A stretch of 7,871 nt of DNA from positions 1 through 7,871 of the forward strand of contig JAIRRU010000252.1 in NCBI GenBank assembly GCA_031255815.1. Reading direction: 5' to 3'. Below the pieces are notes generated by a model. That model searched no databases, was not told the DNA's origin, and was given only the letters and a program-made list of their open reading frames with translations. Below are positions 1-4,475 of this stretch, one piece after another; the stretch's first letter is position 1, and each line of letters opens with the position of its first letter. Position numbers and translations under genes: made by a program. The DNA is from Treponema sp. (GTDB lineage: Bacteria; Spirochaetota; Spirochaetia; Treponematales; Breznakiellaceae).

Positions 1-528
1 GGGCCTGAACCACTCGGGCATCTGGAGGAAAGCGACAGGCCCCTTCCCCAGGGAACGGAGGAAGATGTTGACCGCGCCCCCTTCCACGGTAAGAAGGTTC
101 TGAAAGATACTAACGATAACCACCCAGGAAAGAAAATGGGGAAGGTAGGTAAGGGACTGGACGACCCGTTTAAAGATCTGGTTCTTTAGCTCGTTAAGAA
201 GCAGGGCCAGGATTATGGGGGCGGGAAAGTAGAAGACCAGGTTGAGTATCGCGAGAACAATAGTATTCCTGAACAGCCTTCCGAACCAGAGACTCGTAAA
301 GAAGCGCTCAAAATGCTCAAGGCCCACCCACTGACTGCCGAAAAAGCCCCTGGTTACCGAATAATTCTGAAAGGCGAAAAACACCCCCCACATGGGTTTA
401 TAGGCAAACAGGGCGTAATAGATAATGCCCGGAATTAAAAGGATATACATCCACCGATCTTTCCACATGGTATTCAGCTTACGCCGCATATCCCGTTGTT
501 CCAGCGCGACAGGGTTCTTTGATCTCAA
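1..528 (-). CDS. Sugar ABC transporter permease, LplB/YteP type (N-terminal part, cut by window edge)
   Basis: Inner-membrane permease of a carbohydrate (CUT1-type) ABC importer; 176 codons are visible and the frame is open to base 1. I chose a TTG start at 528 because a perfect AGGAGG lies 6 nt upstream (535-540), while the first in-frame ATG (codon 14) has no ribosome site. A basic cytoplasmic N-terminus (residues 1-26) is followed by a first membrane segment (about 27-50), then about 88-112 and about 128-148. The stretches YKPMWGVFFAFQNY and LTYLPHFLSWVV are typical of LplB/YteP permeases. In Bacillus subtilis, YteP works with YtcP and the binding protein YtcQ on rhamnogalacturonan fragments and uses a shared ATPase, so no ATPase need be encoded nearby. 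It is the third gene of the transport unit, 216 nt after the lyase-like gene. A second permease (LplC/YtcP type) is expected beyond the left edge. Family assignment is firm; substrate is inferred from neighbours. Confidence 0.93.
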   Translation of the reverse strand, partial: MRSKNPVALEQRDMRRKLNTMWKDRWMYILLIPGIIYYALFAYKPMWGVFFAFQNYSVTRGFFGSQWVGLEHFERFFTSLWFGRLFRNTIVLAILNLVFYFPAPIILALLLNELKNQIFKRVVQSLTYLPHFLSWVVIVSIFQNLLTVEGGAVNIFLRSLGKGPVAFLQMPEWFRP

Positions 529-534
529 AACCGG

Positions 535-540
535 CCTCCT
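535..540 (-). promoter_or_regulatory. Ribosome binding site for the permease gene, fixing a TTG start
   Basis: Perfect AGGAGG on the minus strand, 6 nt before TTG at 528. It decides the start: no ATG or GTG lies at a suitable distance. Confidence 0.8.
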
Positions 541-553
541 GCTTTTAAGAATG

Positions 554-590
554 GAGTTTACTCCAAAAACTGAAGTTTTGGAACAGCCTC
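554..590. repeat. REP-like 37-nt imperfect palindrome, copy 1
   Basis: A near-palindrome whose core arms CCAAAAACT and AGTTTTGG meet around a GA centre, with outer ends GAG and CTC. Read on the minus strand it matches the element at 3784-3820 at 33 of 37 positions, including 25 identical consecutive bases. It lies 13 nt upstream of the permease ribosome site, so in the operon mRNA it would fold into a hairpin just before that gene. The two copies and their symmetry are directly visible. That it is a dispersed genomic repeat (REP or MITE-like) is inference from two copies in one window. Confidence 0.75.
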
Positions 591-603
591 AATGGTTCTA
601 GCC

Positions 604-743
604 TTTCCCGAAAGCCGAAGTCTCGGGAAAACCCGGATAATTTCCGCGGAAAACAGCGAAATGCGGAACGTTCCGCAAGGCCCGCCCGACAGCCCGGCCG
701 CTTACCGAACGGGCCCGGCGGCCCTCCCCGGTTTTTTCCGGGG
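604..743. repeat. Palindrome-rich gap between lyase-like gene and permease
   Basis: Several separate inverted repeats follow one another: arms TTTCCCGA / TCGGGAAA at 604-611 and 623-630; the perfect 12-mer TTTCCGCGGAAA at 641-652; the perfect 16-mer TGCGGAACGTTCCGCA at 662-677; GGCCCG / CGGGCC at 679-684 and 710-715; and CCCCGG / CCGGGG around six T at 726-743, starting 1 nt after the lyase-like stop codon. On the minus strand none is followed by a T run, so I do not call an intrinsic terminator. They may protect or process the mRNA, or be remnants of repeat insertions. No gene or convincing promoter is seen here. Confidence 0.6.
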
Positions 744-744
744 C

Positions 745-2148
745 TTACATGGCGCAGCTTATAACCGCGTTAATGTGGTTATAGCCCGTGCCCATAAGAT
801 GCTGGTTGAAGGCATGGAAGGCCGTATCATGCCGCGCCTTGTATACCCCGCCTTCCGCCGCGTCCGGACATCCCCATACCCGCACTTTCCGCTCATCGGG
901 ATAAAAAAGCATGATCTGATCCCCCGGAATATCGGCGAATATCTTGCCGGATCTTACCTGCTTGCCCCCGATGCGGCGGATCTTCTTTCCCAGGCGGTCG
1001 GTAACCCAGCCCGAAGCGGCGTTAGGATTACCGTCTTCGTCGCCCGCCACACCGTAGAATTCGTGGTACCCGTCTCCGTCAAAATCCAGGGGGATATAGT
1101 CCGATCCCCGGCCGGGGAAGGGGAGTTTTACCTCCTTCCCGGTCATCGCGTCAAAGTAAAAATCGTCGGGTTCCGCCTCCCGCATCATGCCGTCGATAAC
1201 CACCCGGTTGAGCCGCATGGCCATGGCGACCTTGGCGTAGTTGTCCCCGATATTGGCTATCCAGCCCTTGTGCATGTGGCCCGAATCAACGGCGCTCCAG
1301 ACCGGCTTCCCCTGATCGTCGTAAAGCCAGACCCGCTGTTCCCCGGGAACCTCGTGGCCTTCCCGGCAGGTGTAGATATACATCTTTCCGTCAGCGGGAT
1401 TGGCGAAGGGGATAATAATGTCGGAATGGCCGCGGAACTTTTCCCGGTCGCAGCAGAACAGCTCGTGCCCGTCGTCCAGGCTGAGGAGCCGCTCGCCCCA
1501 GAATATCTCGTCGATTCCGTCTTTATTGAAATCAATTACCGGGCAGACGTGGCTTGACCGGGCGCCCGGTTCCGCGTCGGGAATGGTGATATCCCAGCGG
1601 GGCTTCATCCCCGGATCCCAACCCTGAAGGAACATGCTGGTGTAGGTTCCCTGGCAGGTAAGCAGCACCGGCTTGCCCCGGACATAGCCGCCGGCGATAA
1701 AGTACCGGTAGCGGTGGGAAAGAGTCTCCCCCTCCGTATGCCGCGGCCAAGGCCAGAAACCGGAGGACTCGCCGGTAAAAGGGTCGAGCCGTTCAAGACG
1801 GCGGCCGTTCAGGCTGAAGGGGGCTTCGTGGTTGATGTTGTTAACAAACCAGATCTCGTCCGCTCCGTCCCCGTCAAGGTCAAAGGACATAAAGGGGGTG
1901 AACCAGATCCCGGGAATAACCCCCACTCCCAGATCCTTTACCCAGAGCTTTTCCCCCGCCCGGGTATAGAGGGCCATCTTCAGGGTATCCTGGGGCCAGT
2001 TAAAGGCCTCTTCCCAGGGATCAAGATTGGGGTGGGATGAATAGACAAAAAGCAGCCCTTCGCCTTTTGCCCCCAGGGCTACCGGCACCGAACGGGCCTG
2101 GCCCAGCTTTATACCCAGATCGTATTCAGCAATACACGTAATATCCAT
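745..2148 (-). CDS. FG-GAP-like beta-propeller protein resembling family 11 rhamnogalacturonan lyases
   Basis: 467 residues, no signal peptide or membrane segment, so probably cytoplasmic. I take ATG at 2148, preceded by AGGGAG at 7 nt; a frame extension to an ATG at 2181 adds 11 residues with no comparable ribosome site. Three calcium-loop-like motifs typical of FG-GAP/propeller blades are visible: DLDGDGADE (90-98), DFNKDGIDE (206-214) and DFDGDGYHE (355-363). Between them are the His-containing stretches RGHSDI (239-244), REGHE (262-266) and SGHMHKGW (289-296), laid out like the central part of PL11 lyases (a propeller blade, a Gly-His-Asp/Ser motif, then VWLYD and a second His motif). PL11 enzymes cleave the rhamnose-galacturonate backbone of rhamnogalacturonan I by beta-elimination, but are usually larger and secreted; this one is shorter and intracellular. 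It may act on imported oligosaccharides, belong to an uncharacterised sister family, or be non-catalytic. It sits between the binding protein and permease genes. Propeller fold likely; lyase activity uncertain. Confidence 0.72.
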   Translation of the reverse strand: MDITCIAEYDLGIKLGQARSVPVALGAKGEGLLFVYSSHPNLDPWEEAFNWPQDTLKMALYTRAGEKLWVKDLGVGVIPGIWFTPFMSFDLDGDGADEIWFVNNINHEAPFSLNGRRLERLDPFTGESSGFWPWPRHTEGETLSHRYRYFIAGGYVRGKPVLLTCQGTYTSMFLQGWDPGMKPRWDITIPDAEPGARSSHVCPVIDFNKDGIDEIFWGERLLSLDDGHELFCCDREKFRGHSDIIIPFANPADGKMYIYTCREGHEVPGEQRVWLYDDQGKPVWSAVDSGHMHKGWIANIGDNYAKVAMAMRLNRVVIDGMMREAEPDDFYFDAMTGKEVKLPFPGRGSDYIPLDFDGDGYHEFYGVAGDEDGNPNAASGWVTDRLGKKIRRIGGKQVRSGKIFADIPGDQIMLFYPDERKVRVWGCPDAAEGGVYKARHDTAFHAFNQHLMGTGYNHINAVISCAM

Positions 2149-2155
2149 ACTTAAT

Positions 2156-2161
2156 CTCCCT
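2156..2161 (-). promoter_or_regulatory. Ribosome binding site for the lyase-like gene
   Basis: AGGGAG on the minus strand, 7 nt before ATG at 2148. It favours this start over the upstream in-frame ATG at 2181. Confidence 0.7.
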
Positions 2162-2188
2162 AATCGGCATCTTGCTTGCACTAAAACG

Positions 2189-2213
2189 CCCGGTAAAGCC
2201 GCTGCTTACCGGG
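2189..2213 (-). terminator. Stem-loop between binding-protein and lyase-like genes (weak terminator or mRNA processing hairpin)
   Basis: Arms CCCGGTAA and TTACCGGG, extended by GC/GC around a short loop with one bulged A. On the minus strand the stem is followed by GCG and then only four T (plus-strand AAAA at 2183-2186). A hairpin here commonly gives the solute-binding protein more transcript than the downstream genes, by partial termination or 3'-end protection. The short T run suggests leaky rather than full termination, consistent with the genes below it lacking a clear promoter. Confidence 0.5.
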
Positions 2214-2249
2214 CTGCCGGGAAATTGAACCGCGAAGCGCAACAGGCTC

Positions 2250-3743
2250 CTAGCGGTTAGCCCTAAGCTGCTCCTCGAACTCCCTGGTTACCCGGACGCC
2301 GCCAGCATCAAGCCATTGACGCTGGGCCGCCTGGTACTCTGCCTTATTAATGGTTCCCATAATATACTTGTTGATCGCGTCACAGCGGATGGGGTCAAGG
2401 TCGGACACGCCGATCATTACCGCGGTGGGCGACACGAAGGGGATGGTGGGATCCATCACGCAGGTATCCGCATATTTAAGCCGCTCGTCGGACATAGCCT
2501 CAATGGCGGGAATCCGTTTAAAGGGAATCGGATTCATTACGATTCCCTGGAAACAATTTACCTGTCCATATTGATTGGCGGTAGCGGCATATTTGGCGTT
2601 CTGCTGATCGTTCTGAACGGCGTAACCGTCCACTATGGTATAATGCTCTCCTTCAAGACCAATACCGATAACCGTCTGCCATTCGGGGTTACCCAGGCCG
2701 TCAATAAAGCTGAGGCAATGGCGGAGCAGGGTTTCATCTTTCACAGCGGTTTTACTGATAGCTATTGAAGCATTAAACCCGGTAGTCCCGAAGGTGATAC
2801 TGTTTATCCGCATGGCGTACCACAACCGGGCATTCGGGTTTTTTATATAGAGATCGTTGAAGCGATTCTGTATATCATCAGTATATTCAAAGACAAGCCC
2901 CGCCTCTTCTGTATTGAGGATCTTCTTGGCATCTTCGCCTGTTATCTCGATAAAGTTCCGGTTGACCAATCCGTCGGCATACCAATTTCGCCATTGTTCC
3001 ACAGCCCTAGTGTACTCATCGGTCAACCAGGCATGGGTAAATTGCCCGGCTTTATTGTAGCCGTAATTTTGAGGGGCCCCAAGAAACATTGCAAGAAAAT
3101 TGACCCCATAAGAAACCGCGGGATTAGTCCCGGCACAGCCCATTACAATACCATAGCGGGTTTCCGGGCGTGCGGCGAAACCCCGGACCATCCGATCGAT
3201 TTCCTCAAAAGTCTCGGGTTGGTCTCTAAAACCCAGATCTTCCGCCCAATCTTGGCGGTATATCACCCCCTGGCGAACCAGATCCCGGCCCCGGGGAATC
3301 CCCATGATATTCCCGTTCCGCTTTACATTGTTGTACCGGGCGTCCCCGATCTTTACCAGGTTGGGATAATCTTTGATGTAGTCGTTGAGGGCCCAGAAAA
3401 GGCCGTCGTCCACCGCGTTAAGGTAAGGAGAAGACTTCAGATCATTGGGAATCGCCATGTGGGTTAAAGTATCCGAAGCCAGCATGGTATTAAACTTGTC
3501 TCCGTAAGCGCCGGTAGGGATCCAGGTAATATCAATTCTATACCCGGTGATTTCCTGCATTTTGGCGGTAAGCGCCTGAGTTTCCGGCACTTCCGCAGAG
3601 TAGTACATGCTGGTTAAGGTAAGTACCGGATTAGACCCCGCCGTCTGTCCGGCGCTTCCCCCGGATTGCTGCCTGTTACCTCCGGCGAAAAGGGGAAAAA
3701 CCAAAGCAACAAGAAACAGAACCGCTAACATTTTCTTTTTCAT
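2250..3743 (-). CDS. Extracytoplasmic solute-binding protein of a sugar ABC importer, LplA/YtcQ type
   Basis: 497 residues, within the normal 480-560 range of this family. ATG at 3743 has AGGAGG 7 nt upstream. The N-terminus has Lys at 2-4, a hydrophobic core (about 5-18) and an exit sequence LFAGG (18-22), then a Gly/Ser/Gln-rich linker to about residue 38. There is no lipobox cysteine, so it is predicted to be cut by signal peptidase I and to be free in the periplasm of a diderm, not lipid-anchored. The mature part shows family-typical stretches: GIPRGRD and a Tyr-Arg-x-Asp-Trp element following it, a TFEEIDRMV segment, and WYADGLVNRNF in the middle. It would capture pectic or rhamnogalacturonan oligosaccharides for the permease encoded two genes downstream; the substrate is inferred from ogl, the GH106-like gene and the lyase-like gene. 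It is the first gene of the minus-strand unit and has a leader of about 210 nt if transcription starts near 3956. Confidence 0.93.
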   Translation of the reverse strand: MKKKMLAVLFLVALVFPLFAGGNRQQSGGSAGQTAGSNPVLTLTSMYYSAEVPETQALTAKMQEITGYRIDITWIPTGAYGDKFNTMLASDTLTHMAIPNDLKSSPYLNAVDDGLFWALNDYIKDYPNLVKIGDARYNNVKRNGNIMGIPRGRDLVRQGVIYRQDWAEDLGFRDQPETFEEIDRMVRGFAARPETRYGIVMGCAGTNPAVSYGVNFLAMFLGAPQNYGYNKAGQFTHAWLTDEYTRAVEQWRNWYADGLVNRNFIEITGEDAKKILNTEEAGLVFEYTDDIQNRFNDLYIKNPNARLWYAMRINSITFGTTGFNASIAISKTAVKDETLLRHCLSFIDGLGNPEWQTVIGIGLEGEHYTIVDGYAVQNDQQNAKYAATANQYGQVNCFQGIVMNPIPFKRIPAIEAMSDERLKYADTCVMDPTIPFVSPTAVMIGVSDLDPIRCDAINKYIMGTINKAEYQAAQRQWLDAGGVRVTREFEEQLRANR

Positions 3744-3750
3744 ACCGCAA

Positions 3751-3756
3751 CCTCCT
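3751..3756 (-). promoter_or_regulatory. Ribosome binding site of the solute-binding protein gene
   Basis: Perfect AGGAGG on the minus strand with 7 nt spacing to ATG at 3743. The REP-like hairpin begins 27 nt upstream of it and leaves it unpaired. Confidence 0.8.
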
Positions 3757-3783
3757 GAAAATTGGCAAAATATCCATCCAGTA

Positions 3784-3820
3784 GAGACTGTTCCAAAACT
3801 TCAGTTTTTGGAATAGCCTC
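3784..3820. repeat. REP-like 37-nt imperfect palindrome, copy 2
   Basis: Left part GAGACTGTTCCAAAACT and right part AGTTTTTGGAATAGCCTC are near-perfect reverse complements meeting at TC, giving a stem of about 17 bp. It is a second, inverted copy of the element at 554-590 (33 of 37 positions). It lies in the predicted leader of the solute-binding protein mRNA. The structure is directly visible; its nature as a genome-wide repeat is inference. Confidence 0.75.
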
Positions 3821-3827
3821 TTACCCC

Positions 3828-3885
3828 TGGAGAAAATTGCCTTTACCTAATTCTTTATACGGCAAGGAATTGGCAATTTTCTCCA
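3828..3885. repeat. Long hairpin in the transport-operon leader (14-bp perfect arms)
   Basis: TGGAGAAAATTGCC (3828-3841) and GGCAATTTTCTCCA (3872-3885) are perfect reverse complements. An inner AATTC / GAATT pair (3849-3853, 3867-3871) extends the stem. It lacks a T run on the minus strand, so it is not an intrinsic terminator. It may be a repeat-derived palindrome or a structured leader element. Confidence 0.65.
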
Positions 3886-3944
3886 AGAGCTTGTCCCATC
3901 GGAAACGAAGTTTCCGCGCCTACCGGATTCCGGAACAAGACTCT
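3886..3944. repeat. Composite hairpin at the start of the transport-operon leader
   Basis: Outer arms AGAGCTTGTCCC (3886-3897) and GGAACAAGACTCT (3932-3944) pair with small mismatches. Inside are the perfect hairpin CGGAAAC-GAA-GTTTCCG (3900-3916) and CCGG-ATT-CCGG (3923-3933). The GAG...TGT..CC and GGAACA...CTC ends resemble those of the 37-nt REP-like elements, so it may be a related, more complex repeat. Its right end overlaps the palindrome at 3941-3955. Confidence 0.55.
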
Positions 3945-3955
3945 ATATTTAGAGT
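3941..3955. promoter_or_regulatory. Putative operator O2
   Basis: CTCTATATTTAGAGT, palindromic arms CTCTA / TAGAG, identical to O1 at 14 of 15 positions and 34 nt away centre to centre. It falls right at, or just downstream of, the predicted leftward start point near 3956, where a bound protein would block initiation or early elongation. No further copy of the paired motif is seen in the window. Binding by the adjacent HTH protein is inferred. Confidence 0.6.
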
Positions 3956-3983
3956 TGCTCTGACTATACATCCTCTCTATTTT
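3955..3983 (+). promoter_or_regulatory. Possible promoter of the HTH regulator gene
   Basis: TTGCTC (3955-3960), 17-nt spacer, TATTTT (3978-3983). Both boxes are imperfect (3 of 6 and 4 of 6). Transcription would begin about 8 nt before the ATG at 3998, giving an almost leaderless mRNA, which fits the absence of a good ribosome site. The -10 box lies within O1, so the same site could give autoregulation. Low certainty. Confidence 0.35.
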
Positions 3984-3992
3984 TAGAGTCAA
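3963..3992 (-). promoter_or_regulatory. Sigma-70-type promoter of the transport operon
   Basis: On the minus strand: TTGACT (3992-3987), 18-nt spacer, TATAGT (3968-3963), each box 5 of 6 to consensus. Start point expected near 3956. The spacer contains the O1 palindrome, so a bound protein would cover the polymerase site. The -35 box is only 5 nt from the start codon of the divergent HTH gene. This is the best promoter seen in the window. Confidence 0.65.
3975..3989. promoter_or_regulatory. Putative operator O1, between -35 and -10 of the transport promoter
   Basis: CTCTATTTTTAGAGT, palindromic arms CTCTA / TAGAG. It occupies most of the leftward promoter spacer, touches its -35 box, and covers the possible -10 box of the rightward promoter. 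Position and duplication with O2 argue for a repressor site rather than chance. The bound protein is most simply the HTH product encoded 8 nt away; this is inference. Confidence 0.62.
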
Positions 3993-3997
3993 GCGCC

Positions 3998-4216
3998 ATG
4001 GAACCGGAAACCGCTCAAATCCTGGACAATCTCCGCAAGATACGTATCCAGCAAAAGATTTCCGTCCTTACTCTGGCAAATACAGCGGGTATTTCCCACA
4101 GCCACCTGTTCTACATCGAAAAGAAGAGCGTTGTCCCCTCCATTGATGTAGTGGTTAAGCTTGCCAAGGCTCTGCGTATTCCCCTGAAAAATTTGGCCGA
4201 CGCTTCGAGCCCCTAA
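3998..4216 (+). CDS. Small XRE-family HTH transcriptional regulator (HTH domain only)
   Basis: 72 residues, consisting of almost nothing but a Cro/CI-type five-helix DNA-binding domain. Helix 1 is about 5-17 (ILDNLRKIRIQQK follows), the helix-turn-helix is about 22-42 (SVLTLANTAGISHSHLFYIEK, split as the LANTAG scaffold and ISHSHLFYIE recognition helix), and PSIDVVVKLAKALRIPLKNL (48-67) forms the closing helices. There is no sensor, dimerisation or effector domain, and the protein ends five residues later. ATG at 3998 is needed to keep helix 1; only a weak GAG precedes it. The gene is divergent from the transport operon and flanked by paired palindromes at its start. By position it probably represses the operon and itself, but activation cannot be excluded. 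How it would sense pectin is unclear: perhaps through a partner protein or by responding to its own level. The gene looks richer in A+T than its neighbours. Confidence 0.88.
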   Translation: MEPETAQILDNLRKIRIQQKISVLTLANTAGISHSHLFYIEKKSVVPSIDVVVKLAKALRIPLKNLADASSP

Positions 4217-4371
4217 GACAAACAGCGCTGCAGCCTCCTTGGGATCTTTGATCCCTATGAACCGATAAAACCGAAGATCGGGGTTTCCGGCGTAAAAATT
4301 CGCGCGGTTAGTGAGGTTGGCGGCTGTCCTTTTACCCATACTCTTAGCCTAATCAGCCTGCTGCTTAGCGT

Positions 4372-4401
4372 CTGTCCATAATGCAGACACATTATGGACA
4401 G
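4372..4401. repeat. Perfect 12-bp inverted repeat
   Basis: CTGTCCATAATG and CATTATGGACAG with loop CAGACA. No T run follows on either strand, so it is not an intrinsic terminator on its own. It could be a protein site, an mRNA end-protecting hairpin, or a repeat remnant between the converging HTH and lyase genes. Confidence 0.6.
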
Positions 4402-4409
4402 GCTTCCTT

Positions 4410-4436
4410 AAAAAACGCATTTGCGTATGCAAATGC
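4410..4436 (-). terminator. Rho-independent terminator of the GH106-ogl unit
   Basis: On the minus strand the perfect stem GCATTTGC / GCAAATGC with a 4-nt loop is followed by G and six T (plus-strand AAAAAA at 4410-4415). It lies 40 nt past the ogl stop and behind another strong hairpin. It should stop transcription before it runs antisense through the HTH gene. Confidence 0.85.
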
Positions 4437-4440
4437 AAGG

Positions 4441-4473
4441 TCTGCCCGCAAAGCCGGTTGCTTTGCGGGCAGA
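4441..4473. terminator. Strong stem-loop directly after ogl; upstream half of a tandem terminator
   Basis: Perfect 13-bp arms TCTGCCCGCAAAG and CTTTGCGGGCAGA with a 7-nt loop, beginning 2 nt after the ogl stop codon. In the ogl direction no T run follows, so it more likely protects the 3' end or slows polymerase ahead of the terminator at 4410-4436. In the plus direction CTTTACTT follows, a weak possible terminator for the HTH transcript. Confidence 0.6.
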
Positions 4474-4475
4474 CT

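Noticed and set aside
592..1557. Plus-strand open frame of 321 codons
   Set aside because: It lies antisense to the lyase-like gene, which has a ribosome site, propeller motifs and a sensible operon position. The plus frame shows no recognisable domain and arises from GC-rich codon bias on the other strand.
2149..2181. Upstream ATG at 2181 as start of the lyase-like gene
   Set aside because: The extra 11 residues are Arg-rich and unlike a signal peptide, and the strong AGGGAG is placed for the ATG at 2148.
4241..4255. GGGATC-TTT-GATCCC hairpin as a terminator of the HTH gene
   Set aside because: Only six base pairs and no T run after it.
3989..4339. Minus-strand open frame of 116 codons covering the HTH gene
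   Set aside because: Two thirds of it is antisense to the HTH gene. The first ~40 residues lie outside that gene and look protein-like, but I recognise no family, its ribosome site is weak, and it lies downstream of the ogl terminator with no promoter seen. A remnant gene is possible but not supported.
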